A stretch of 64,000 bases of DNA from Bacteroidetes bacterium GWF2_40_14 (GTDB lineage Bacteria; Bacteroidota; Bacteroidia; Bacteroidales; UBA932): positions 1 to 64,000 of the forward strand of contig MEOK01000017.1 in assembly GCA_001769195.1 (NCBI GenBank), in the 5' to 3' direction. Below the pieces are notes generated by a model. The model had not been told where the DNA came from. It saw only the letters and a list, made by a program, of their open reading frames with translations, and ran no database searches. The position numbers and the translations under genes were made by a program. Positions within the stretch are counted from its first letter, which is position 1; each line of letters opens with the position of its first letter. Below are positions 1-6,730 of the stretch, one piece after another.

Positions 1-488
1 AACGCAGCCTTGATTCCTTCAGAAATTTCATAGCCCTCCTTGAGAATTGAATAGATATCGTAATAATCCCGCATCTTCATTCTACGAAGCATTACCTCCA
101 TCTTCATAGCCATTATCGAATAAATATCGGCAAGACGGATATTTCCCAAATAATAAATAGGTTCTGTTACAGGGCAAAAGTTTTCGCTTACATAAAATGA
201 AAATTTTACTCCTTTTACTGTAAATTCTACCTGGTCGAAGCTTAGTAAATTAATGTTTTCAGGCTCACCTATCTTGTCTGTCAGCTCTTTCTCTATGGCT
301 GTCCAATCGACTTCGGGCTTTTCTGCCTTTGACCTGCGCCACATCATAAAATCCAGATCCTCGCTTTTGCGGTGTCCGATTTGCATGGCTAGCGCAGTCC
401 CTCCTACAAGAATATATGGTTTTACACACTCCATGGTTGCCACTTTTTCAATTATGGCATCAATATTTTCTGTCAGACCTTTACGCAT
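1..488 (-). CDS. AbiEii-type nucleotidyltransferase, 3' end beyond the window
   Basis: Reading the minus strand from an ATG at 488 gives a frame open to the window edge (about 162 residues). It begins MRKGLTENIDAI and contains an LVGGTALAMQIGHRKSEDLDFMM stretch: the GG(T)xL and D-x-D pattern of the minimal nucleotidyltransferase fold, typical of AbiEii/AbiGii-type (DUF1814) toxins. The residues after it (about 110-150) keep the alpha/beta pattern of this family. Its start codon overlaps the stop of the upstream XRE gene by eight bases, so the two are translationally coupled and form a probable type IV-like toxin-antitoxin or phage-defence pair. The C-terminus is missing only because the window stops. 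It could also be a non-toxic nucleotidyltransferase; the family call is fairly safe, the toxin role is inference. Confidence 0.75.
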   Translation of the reverse strand, partial: MRKGLTENIDAIIEKVATMECVKPYILVGGTALAMQIGHRKSEDLDFMMWRRSKAEKPEVDWTAIEKELTDKIGEPENINLLSFDQVEFTVKGVKFSFYVSENFCPVTEPIYYLGNIRLADIYSIMAMKMEVMLRRMKMRDYYDIYSILKEGYEISEGIKAA

Positions 489-1035
489 AATTAATCTGAT
501 TTTTAATATGTTCCCGTTCCAATCGCTTCAAATACCTTTCTGGCTGATTAATGTCAAAATAGTAGAGTGCTATCATGACATTCAAATTGAAAAGGTAGTC
601 ACCCTGAATTGCTAATTTCTCTCTCCACACTTTTCGTATATAGTCTCTTGAATATAACTCAAATATTTTTGAGATTTCATTTAAATCCAGGTAGATGAAT
701 ACTTTTTCAATCAACTCATCATCGGGAATATTCTCTACTGAAACATTGGCATAAGACCATAAGGCCTTTGCATTGAGCAATTGCTCGAGAAGTTCGGTTT
801 TTTGCCTTTGTTTATATCTATTAATGGCGATTTCTGCCTGCATTTTAACGATTTTTCCTTCCGGGAGATTAAAGAACGACTCTAATTTAAGAGCCAGTTG
901 CATGGACAATTCCCTCCGCTCTGCAATGACATAGCTAAGTAGTTGACGAGAAACGCCAATTGCTCTGGCAACGTCCGATTGCTTATAACCCGCCTCTTTA
1001 ATTATTGAGTCTATATATTGACCAATATTTTTCAT
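481..1035 (-). CDS. XRE-family helix-turn-helix protein paired with the nucleotidyltransferase
   Basis: A 184-residue protein when started at the ATG at 1035 (MKNIGQYIDSII); a start nine codons further upstream at 1062 is possible but would lie above the probable promoter box. Residues about 5-60 form an XRE/Cro helix-turn-helix (YKQSDVARAIGVSRQLLSYVIAE). The rest is mainly helical with no recognised domain, ending in a basic EREHIKNQINYA tail. The stop codon overlaps the start of the nucleotidyltransferase gene by eight bases, so the order is regulator then toxin-like enzyme. By analogy with AbiEi/AbiEii the protein probably represses its own promoter and counteracts the partner. The HTH is clear; the antitoxin role is inferred from the pairing. 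Confidence 0.7.
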   Translation of the reverse strand: MKNIGQYIDSIIKEAGYKQSDVARAIGVSRQLLSYVIAERRELSMQLALKLESFFNLPEGKIVKMQAEIAINRYKQRQKTELLEQLLNAKALWSYANVSVENIPDDELIEKVFIYLDLNEISKIFELYSRDYIRKVWREKLAIQGDYLFNLNVMIALYYFDINQPERYLKRLEREHIKNQINYA

Positions 1036-1039
1036 ACTG

Positions 1040-1047
1040 CAAATATA
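1040..1047 (-). promoter_or_regulatory. Candidate -7 box for the XRE/nucleotidyltransferase pair
   Basis: The minus strand reads TATATTTG, a match to the Bacteroidota -7 consensus TAnnTTTG, ending five bases before the ATG at 1035. No good TTTG -33 box is seen 19-21 bases upstream. If used, transcription would start at or next to the start codon, giving a nearly leaderless mRNA. Confidence 0.4.
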
Positions 1048-1125
1048 ATATTTTGTCAACATATTTGTTCACATTTCCAGATTTTTCGCAGAGGGTCACC
1101 TTGCCAGGGGGGCACCTGCCGGGTG

Positions 1126-1150
1126 CACCTTGCCACAGTTTTTGGCAAGT
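1126..1150 (+). repeat. REP-like repeat family A, copy 1
   Basis: A 25-bp unit with a 7-bp stem CTTGCCA/TGGCAAG around a 7-nt loop CAGTTTT, flanked by CAC and T. It is identical to the copies at 4223 and 8447 and is the exact reverse complement of those at 1251 and 8592. A partial copy (CACCTTGCCA) starts at 1097, and a small GCACC/GGTGC hairpin lies between them. With the inverted copy at 1251-1275 it forms a head-to-head pair about 150 bp long. Confidence 0.85.
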
Positions 1151-1250
1151 AGTTGATATTATGGCTGTTGAAAACACCATTTATTGAGATTTGGTAACAA
1201 GAAGAAAGCAAGAAGAAGATATGCTTGTTTTATTAGCTTAATTATTAATC

Positions 1251-1275
1251 ACTTGCCAAAAACTGTGGCAAGGTG
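1251..1275 (-). repeat. REP-like repeat family A, copy 2 (inverted, upstream of RAYT)
   Basis: Exact reverse complement of the 25-bp family A unit. It lies 69 bp before the RAYT start codon at 1345 and faces the forward copy that follows the RAYT stop codon, so the transposase gene is bracketed by oppositely oriented repeats. Confidence 0.85.
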
Positions 1276-1344
1276 TGTTTTTTTCTTGTGTGTCTTGAGT
1301 TTTTTTTTGTAAATTGCGCCAAGAAATTTGTGGGAGGGATTGTG

Positions 1345-2271
1345 ATGAAGGATTTTTCTGCGTTAGTGAGTGCTGCCGATAAGTCTGTGTCGGCGTCTGT
1401 GTCGGCGTCTGTGTCGGCGTCGGAGCCGGTGTCGGTGTCGGTTGAGAATTTTCAAAGTTCAGCGGTTGTTGCATATGAGCCCAAGCGGGCGCAGGTTGGC
1501 TTTTTCCACGTGTGGATTAGGGGGAGTAATCGGTATAACGTTTTTTACGATACTACCGATTTTGCGGGTTTTCTTGAGCGGTGCCAAAGATCTGCCGAGA
1601 AGAATGAAACGGTTGTATCGGCTTTTGTACTGATGGACAATCATGTTCATTTACAAGTATATACACGCGCATTGAATGCATTTATGCGGTCTCTGCTGAT
1701 GAGCTTTAATCAGTGGTACAACAAGCGCAAAGGGATGAGCGGGCAACTTTTCAACAGTCCTTTCTCAAGCAAATTGATTGATAATGAGGAGTATCTTCAA
1801 TATAATTACTTATACATACTTACAAATCCGATTAGGGCGGGAATTTGCGAAAACATAACCAAATATCGGTGGAGCTCCTACCATTTTTCTAAGAAGGGTT
1901 ACTACAATTCTTTAGGTAAGTTTATTGATGTTAGTAACTTGGTGAATGATTACCTGTATAAATCTAATAACCATTTACATTTAAGCGCTTTACATCATTT
2001 AAAAGAGTTTTGGTCACTGGAGGGGACTGAGGGGGAGAATAGTGAAGTGAAAGAGCATTATAAAGAGAAGCATATAATCAGACCTACGGATCACGAAGTG
2101 TCAACATATTTGGTTTACATTCTCCAAGGAAGGAAATTGAGCGAAATTTCGCGTAAGGAGCTGATTAGAACGATGCAAATCCTCAGGGATCATGGCAACG
2201 CAACATATCGTCAAATCTCATCAGTCACCCACGAAAGCTTTTATGATGTGGTGAGGATGCTGAAGAGGTGA
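1345..2271 (+). CDS. REP-associated tyrosine transposase (RAYT, Y1_Tnp family)
   Basis: A 308-residue protein from ATG 1345; the frame opens at 1273, but that start would fall inside a repeat. It has the Y1/HUH transposase pattern: a first strand FFHVWIRGSNRYNVFYD near residues 51-70, the metal-binding MDNHVHL motif with His100 and His102, and YILTNPIRAG with the probable nucleophile Tyr157, followed by a W-SSYHF motif. RAYT proteins cleave and join single-stranded REP palindromes and are thought to spread them through the genome. Typical RAYTs are about 150-250 residues; this one has extra N-terminal Ser/Ala/Val repeats and a C-terminal helical DNA-binding-like region (about 245-308). The flanking 25-bp palindromes are the likely substrate. 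All active-site residues are present, so it may be functional. Confidence 0.9.
   Translation: MKDFSALVSAADKSVSASVSASVSASEPVSVSVENFQSSAVVAYEPKRAQVGFFHVWIRGSNRYNVFYDTTDFAGFLERCQRSAEKNETVVSAFVLMDNHVHLQVYTRALNAFMRSLLMSFNQWYNKRKGMSGQLFNSPFSSKLIDNEEYLQYNYLYILTNPIRAGICENITKYRWSSYHFSKKGYYNSLGKFIDVSNLVNDYLYKSNNHLHLSALHHLKEFWSLEGTEGENSEVKEHYKEKHIIRPTDHEVSTYLVYILQGRKLSEISRKELIRTMQILRDHGNATYRQISSVTHESFYDVVRMLKR
1384..1443 (+). repeat. 12-bp tandem repeat inside the RAYT gene
   Basis: Imperfect units of TCTGTGTCGGCG and shorter GTGTCG derivatives encode the SVSASVSASV and PVSVSV stretch at the protein N-terminus. Because units are multiples of three, copy changes would lengthen or shorten the protein without a frameshift. 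Confidence 0.7.
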
Positions 2272-2296
2272 CACCTTGCCACAGTTTTTGGCATGT
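2272..2296 (+). repeat. REP-like repeat family A, copy 3 (abuts RAYT stop)
   Basis: One mismatch from the family unit (GGCATGT in place of GGCAAGT). It begins at the first base after the RAYT TGA. It is followed by an about 60-bp spacer and hairpin B, the same order as at 4223-4371 and 8447-8553. Confidence 0.85.
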
Positions 2297-2357
2297 TGCT
2301 GTTGGTGTGGGTATTGTAGATGCCATTTTGGTATAGCAGATGCCTTTTTTTGATTTT

Positions 2358-2460
2358 AAGTTATTTCCCGCAGCCGGGTTCCGGGTTATTTCCCGCTCAT
2401 ATCGCAAGCTTTTTGTGAGCTTGCTGAGCGTGGGAATAACCCGGGCTGCGAGAATAACTT
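2358..2460. repeat. Hairpin repeat family B, longest copy
   Basis: A nearly perfect 103-bp palindrome with nested stems: AAGTTATT/AATAACTT, CGCAGCC/GGCTGCG, CGGGTTATT/AATAACCCG, CCCGCTCA/TGAGCG-GGG and CAAGC/GCTTG. Its last base is the first base of the minus-strand stop codon of the next gene. As RNA it would fold into a long stem from either strand, so it may act as a transcription end or mRNA 3' shield for both convergent genes. Confidence 0.85.
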
Positions 2461-4046
2461 CAATGAATGCATTTAACTATTCCGTCTGTTTTTGAGGCCA
2501 GATAAACATTGTCTTTTGTGTCCACAATCATTGGAATGTAGGCGCAACCCTTAACTAGCTCTTCTATGCCCTCAATTTTCTTTGCACCCTCTTTGCTGTA
2601 AACTTTTATACGGGTTGGATCTTTCTCAACAGTTACTATACCTCCGTTTGACAAGAAAGCAACGCTTACAGGATTGCAGCAGCCGTGGAATTCATCGATT
2701 CCTGCACCGCGTTGGCCAAAAGCTATTGTAGGGTTTCCTGTAAAGTCAAAACCGTTTACTCTGAATGCACCCAGATTAGCTACCAGAACCTCATTATTGT
2801 TACGTACTCCAAAATCCAGAATCCCACAACATGTGCGAAGTTTCTCAATTGAAGATTTTTTTGCTCCAGTAGCGTTGTCGTATATGTTAATGAGCCTGCC
2901 GCGTGTATCTGCAACCAGAATGTTGTTTTCTGACACTCTCACACCTGTAGCCGTAATTATTCCTTCAAGTTTAAGTTCTCTTACTTTTGCCCCCTTTGAG
3001 TTTAATATAATGCACTCTACGCCGGTAGGAGTCTCTACCTGCATAGTCCTTCCTCTGGATTCAACTGTTTTCTTTTCTATGATGGTACCAAGAACATAAA
3101 TGTTGTCTGTTTTGTCAACAGCTATTACAGAGGGTTTAGAGGTAAGATTAGATTTGAACTCTGCCACTTTTGCTCCTGTAGGACTTACCAGCAGAATTTT
3201 ACCTTCGCTTGTGATTGCACATACATTGTCATTTGACATTACTGCCAGATAGATTACATTTTTATGCCCTTTCCCTGCAAAAGTGTTATCTACCGAATAT
3301 GTAAGATTGCTGGCCTCTGTGATGAAAGATTCCATTGAAACTTCTGTCTTCTTCATCTCTTTTACTGTCTCGCGCATCTTTATAACACTTGGCAGTTGGG
3401 CAAGTTTTGGATTCAGCATATTTATGTATTCCTCTAGAACTGCTGCACTTTTACCGGAGGTGGCACGGCCAACTAAAACAACAGAATAGTTTGATTTTGG
3501 AAACTCCTTAATAAAATCTCTAGTAAGTTGTTCGTTCTCCTTGGCGTAGGTATCAAGAATTGCTTCAATCTCTTTTTTTCTCTCTTCAGTTACAGTTCCT
3601 CGAGGATCTCTGGAATACATCTCTCTTCTTAATTCTGTTACTTTAAACTTTTCGCTTAGCGCTTTAACCCTCTCGTTGTAAAGTTGTGAGTCATCCTGCA
3701 TCTTACTTCCCTTAACAACAGCCTTCATTAACGAGTCAACATGGCCCTTAATAGTTATGTTGGAGTTCTCATTATAAAAATAGAGTGTAGATGCCCTTGT
3801 GGCTTTAACCATAAGATAGTATTGAGATGGCTCTTGCACACTTCCCGTAAATGTAAAAGATCCGTTTTCCACAACAGCAGTGTCGATTATTGTTCTGTCT
3901 GTCACAGATATAAGAACAATCTTCCCATCTGTCAGGCCTTCCAGAGTTCCTGTAATTTTGAAAGTAGTGCTTGGTTTACATGATGTTACAGCCAATACTA
4001 ATATCAGCATAAACGCACCGAAGCGTGATTTTTGTTTTGTATTCAT
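2460..4046 (-). CDS. Lipoprotein with DUF4369-like and beta-propeller (NHL-like) domains
   Basis: A 528-residue protein. Residues 1-23 are a signal peptide ending in the lipobox VTSC, so it is a lipid-anchored envelope protein. Residues about 28-110 match the DUF4369 pattern (ITGTLEGLTDGKIVLISV, then VVENGSFTFTGSV). Residues about 250-528 contain repeated strands of the type VIAVDKTDNIYVLG and VSENNILVADTRG, as in 6-bladed beta-propeller/NHL proteins of Bacteroidota. A Cys-rich spot (RTCCGILDFG, FHGCCNPVSV) is unusual for a propeller. No enzyme motif is visible; binding of a surface ligand is a reasonable guess only. It is monocistronic, with a hexamer microsatellite upstream and hairpin B touching its stop codon. 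Confidence 0.75.
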   Translation of the reverse strand: MNTKQKSRFGAFMLILVLAVTSCKPSTTFKITGTLEGLTDGKIVLISVTDRTIIDTAVVENGSFTFTGSVQEPSQYYLMVKATRASTLYFYNENSNITIKGHVDSLMKAVVKGSKMQDDSQLYNERVKALSEKFKVTELRREMYSRDPRGTVTEERKKEIEAILDTYAKENEQLTRDFIKEFPKSNYSVVLVGRATSGKSAAVLEEYINMLNPKLAQLPSVIKMRETVKEMKKTEVSMESFITEASNLTYSVDNTFAGKGHKNVIYLAVMSNDNVCAITSEGKILLVSPTGAKVAEFKSNLTSKPSVIAVDKTDNIYVLGTIIEKKTVESRGRTMQVETPTGVECIILNSKGAKVRELKLEGIITATGVRVSENNILVADTRGRLINIYDNATGAKKSSIEKLRTCCGILDFGVRNNNEVLVANLGAFRVNGFDFTGNPTIAFGQRGAGIDEFHGCCNPVSVAFLSNGGIVTVEKDPTRIKVYSKEGAKKIEGIEELVKGCAYIPMIVDTKDNVYLASKTDGIVKCIH

Positions 4047-4110
4047 ATTTATTTAAGTGTTTATTTCAGAAACAGGTTAAGGATTGAGTTTATCTATCTA
4101 TGTGTATGTG

Positions 4111-4188
4111 TTTATGTTTATGTTTATGTTTATGTTTATGTTTATGTTTATGTTTATGTTTATGTTTATGTTTATGTTTATGTTTATG
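4111..4188. repeat. Hexamer microsatellite, 13 perfect TTTATG units
   Basis: Thirteen uninterrupted copies of TTTATG, preceded by degenerate GTGTATG units. The array lies 65 bp upstream of the ATG of the lipoprotein gene at 4046 (minus strand), where promoter elements would be expected. It is not coding in any credible frame. Confidence 0.9.
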
Positions 4189-4222
4189 TTTTAAAAGCAC
4201 ACATCTTACAAAAAGGGTGAAA

Positions 4223-4247
4223 CACCTTGCCACAGTTTTTGGCAAGT
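4223..4247 (+). repeat. REP-like repeat family A, copy 4
   Basis: Identical to the 25-bp unit at 1126. It is followed by a spacer (TTTGCATGGGC...GAATTTAAGTT) that is shared with the copy at 8447 and by hairpin B, showing that A, spacer and B are one compound element. No inverted A closes the element on the right. Confidence 0.85.
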
Positions 4248-4293
4248 AGCTGTTTGCATGGGCTTTGCATCTCTCATTTTTGAATTTAAGTTG

Positions 4294-4371
4294 AAGTTAT
4301 TTCCCGCTCATATCGCAAACTTTTTGTGAGCTTGCTGAGCGCGGGAATAACCCGGGCTGCGAGAATAACTT
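4294..4371. repeat. Hairpin repeat family B, shortened on the left arm
   Basis: A 78-bp version of the 2358-2460 palindrome. It lacks the left-arm segment between the two TTATTTCCCGC direct repeats, as expected from a deletion between those repeats, while the right arm is complete. Confidence 0.8.
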
Positions 4372-4400
4372 TAGAAACATCTAAACTAAGGGTAATTTTA

Positions 4401-4432
4401 CTTGCTTACTCCGGTAATTTGTTCTATTTTTG
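4401..4432 (+). promoter_or_regulatory. Candidate promoter of the Xre/RES pair
   Basis: A -7 box TATTTTTG at 4425-4432 matches TAnnTTTG exactly. CTTG at 4401-4404 (three of four bases of TTTG) precedes it by a 20-bp spacer. The start codon follows 23 bp after the -7 box. Confidence 0.5.
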
Positions 4433-4455
4433 TTGTGAGTAAAATTTTATGCATC

Positions 4456-4881
4456 ATGAGCGACTACAAGATAATGGATTTGGAAAAGAGTGTGCCGTCC
4501 CGATTGAATGAATCGGATGTGGTGTATGCGCTGCTTAACAAAACGGTGGACAGTGGGTCCCTGATGGCTTTGAAGGAGGTAACAGGAATAAGCGGTGAAG
4601 TTCTTTCCGGGTGGTTACATTTGACACCTAAGACATTAAGGAGTTATTTGAAGCGGAAGTCCGGCCTTTCCGAACCGGTTGGGGAACTGGTTTTGCTTCT
4701 TACAGATCTGTTCCGGCATGGTGCCGTTGTTTTTGGTTCGGTAAAGGACTTTGAGGTTTGGTTGGGCAGGGAAAATAGCATGCTCGACGGGTTGAAGCCT
4801 GCTGACATGCTTGGGTCAGTTTCCGGTATAAGATTGGTAGACGGTCGGTTGTATGGCATTGAATACGGCGATAATGTTTAA
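4456..4881 (+). CDS. Xre/MbcA/ParS-type antitoxin (DUF2384)
   Basis: A 141-residue protein from ATG 4456 (MSDYKIMDLEK); an upstream in-frame start at 4402 lies on the probable promoter and was not used. The middle (about 30-75) is a helix-turn-helix-like domain (LKEVTGISGEVLSGWLHLTPKTLRSYL). Residues about 75-135 fit the MbcA/ParS/Xre C-terminal toxin-binding domain (LTDLFRHGAVVFGSVKDFEVWL, then a GLKPADML segment matching the family's G..P..LL). It is followed 25 bp later by the RES toxin, the standard order for this type II system. It should neutralise the toxin and repress the operon. The gene pair is richer in G+C than the gene that follows. Confidence 0.85.
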   Translation: MSDYKIMDLEKSVPSRLNESDVVYALLNKTVDSGSLMALKEVTGISGEVLSGWLHLTPKTLRSYLKRKSGLSEPVGELVLLLTDLFRHGAVVFGSVKDFEVWLGRENSMLDGLKPADMLGSVSGIRLVDGRLYGIEYGDNV

Positions 4882-4906
4882 GCGACGCTGATAGAATGTT
4901 TGAGCT

Positions 4907-5392
4907 ATGCTGATATATCGTATTTGCCGTTCTGATTTTGCTTCGGATTTGAAAGCGTCGGGTTATGCCGGTAGGTGGAACCGGGATGGTCAATGGGTTT
5001 TGTATGCTAGTGCTACGCGTTCTTTGGCGGCTCTGGAGCAACTGGCCAACCGTAGTGGGCTGGTTCTGAGTGGTTCTTACTGTTTAATGGTAATAGAGGT
5101 TCCCAATATAGAAGCTACCGATGCAGAAGCTCCAGACGAGATGGATTCCTTGCGCACGGTCCTTCCTGAGATGTTGCCCCCAGACTGGCGGCGGTTTTCG
5201 GGCTACGGACGGTTGCAGGAATTGGGGGCAAATTGGTATCGCCGATCAAAATCACTGTTGTTGCGGGTTCCTTCTGTTCTTGTTCCTCAGGAATACAATT
5301 TCCTGATAAATACTCAACATCCGCACTTCCGCACTCAGGTTCGTCTGGTGGGAACGGAGGATTTTGATTGGGACAATCGGTTAGTTTTGTAG
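4907..5392 (+). CDS. RES-domain toxin
   Basis: A 161-residue protein with the RES-family signature: YRICRSDFAS, GRWNRDGQWVLYASATRSLAALEQL and a late SVLVPQEYNFLINTQHP block. The conserved Arg (in YRI), Glu (ALE) and Ser (SVL/VPS) that name the family are present. Family members degrade NAD+ by phosphorolysis or ADP-ribosylate a target, arresting growth. Length is typical. It is second in the Xre/RES operon. The next gene starts 33 bp downstream and may be co-transcribed. Confidence 0.88.
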   Translation: MLIYRICRSDFASDLKASGYAGRWNRDGQWVLYASATRSLAALEQLANRSGLVLSGSYCLMVIEVPNIEATDAEAPDEMDSLRTVLPEMLPPDWRRFSGYGRLQELGANWYRRSKSLLLRVPSVLVPQEYNFLINTQHPHFRTQVRLVGTEDFDWDNRLVL

Positions 5393-5424
5393 GTCGAATT
5401 CATATATGGAAAATTAAGATAACT

Positions 5425-6660
5425 ATGGACAAAAAAACAAAAACAGCGCCATTTTTTGACTATCTTATTCGTGTAGCTCAATCACAGACAATCGTAACTG
5501 ATAAAGACTGCATTGAAAAATTATTGCTTCTAATAAATGAAATAAGTGTTCTTGAAATTCAAGGTGTAGACGAACTTCGTAACATTTGGATAGAAGTGCC
5601 TAGAGGTGATATCCAGGATTATGGTTTATATGAAGAATTTCTTGAGGGAGAGGTCGTTAGTAACTACGAAGAGTTTGTTGAAATGTGGAAATATGAATAC
5701 CCCGAAATAACAAAATGGTATGAGATTTCTGTTGCAACTTATAACAAGGAGTATTATTTTTATGTTGATTCTGTTTTGACGTTTCATGTCAAATTTTTGG
5801 AAGAAAGGCCTACTCAAGCATATTATAGCGGTGAATTGATTGGTTGGTTCTTTGATGTTGTTATGGATGTGATGAGCTTTGTAAAAACCGATATTGCGAA
5901 ATATAATGAGCACATAAATAATTACTTACCTTTCGATAGAAGATTTGGGAAAATATTAAGAAAAGATTATTGGTCCATTTTTCCAGAAGAGGGTTTGACA
6001 TTCCAGAATCAACTTTCCGAGGAGGATGTTAATATTCTTGAAACTATCGTAAATCAATCGGTGGATCCCGGAATTGATCTGGTTCTTAAGAAACTTACTG
6101 CCGGTGATTTTTTTGATTATTGCAGAATAGGGTATGTTGCTAATGACTACTTTACAAACGATACGAATAATCTTACTGCATTGGAGATGTACAAACGATC
6201 GGCTGATGGAAGAGATGAGGGTTTTACTAAGCTAAATCTGGATTCTGAAGCAGATTTCCTTGATTGGTTCAGGAACAAAAATGGTGGTGGTCATCCGTGG
6301 GAAATCTGCAGGGGCGGGAATTCAACGCATATTTCACTATATGTCCAGTCTTCTGAAAATGGGTGGCTGTTAGTTTTGGATGGAAGCAGTTGCGTCCGAG
6401 TCCTTGAGACTGTTAAAATGGCCATCGCTTTGTACAAGAGTCACATTCCTTTCATTCTTAATAAATCGGCCGAAATACTTCGAATGATAACCGGAATTGA
6501 TTATATAGGAATTGTCCCTAAAACAATATTTCCCAGGTATTGTAATTCTCATTTCCCACCTGAAGACAAGATTATCGATTTTATGAATCTGGGTTTTGAT
6601 AATAAGGAGGAAATCATTCAAAAAGCAACTTGGTATCCGCTAAGGAGGATCCTGTTGTAG
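5425..6660 (+). CDS. Unrecognised 411-residue protein downstream of Xre/RES
   Basis: Started at ATG 5425 (MDKKTKTAPFFDYL); the frame extends upstream to 5368 but would overlap the RES gene. No signal peptide or membrane segment. It is rich in aromatic and acidic residues. A central KNGGGHPWEICRGGNSTHISLYV stretch (about 288-310) has a Gly-rich turn plus His and Cys that could be catalytic or binding, and YCRIGYVANDYF (about 213-224) precedes it. Base composition is visibly more A+T-rich than the toxin pair, which suggests a different origin. I do not recognise a family. Its position right behind a toxin-antitoxin pair makes it a passenger or possible defence gene candidate, nothing more. Confidence 0.6.
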   Translation: MDKKTKTAPFFDYLIRVAQSQTIVTDKDCIEKLLLLINEISVLEIQGVDELRNIWIEVPRGDIQDYGLYEEFLEGEVVSNYEEFVEMWKYEYPEITKWYEISVATYNKEYYFYVDSVLTFHVKFLEERPTQAYYSGELIGWFFDVVMDVMSFVKTDIAKYNEHINNYLPFDRRFGKILRKDYWSIFPEEGLTFQNQLSEEDVNILETIVNQSVDPGIDLVLKKLTAGDFFDYCRIGYVANDYFTNDTNNLTALEMYKRSADGRDEGFTKLNLDSEADFLDWFRNKNGGGHPWEICRGGNSTHISLYVQSSENGWLLVLDGSSCVRVLETVKMAIALYKSHIPFILNKSAEILRMITGIDYIGIVPKTIFPRYCNSHFPPEDKIIDFMNLGFDNKEEIIQKATWYPLRRILL

Positions 6661-6730
6661 TTGTTTGTCAAAATGCCAGATTTACGGTGGTACATTCCCT
6701 AAATAATCAAAAGTTTATAGTGGTATATTT

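Noticed and set aside
1005-1187. Short frames on both strands around 1000-1190
   Set aside because: They cross repeat A and the probable promoter of the XRE gene, and have no recognisable composition.
4032-4220. Open frame across the hexamer array encoding a Val/Tyr repeat
   Set aside because: It is created by the TTTATG repeat itself, starts in a divergent promoter region and has no protein-like features.
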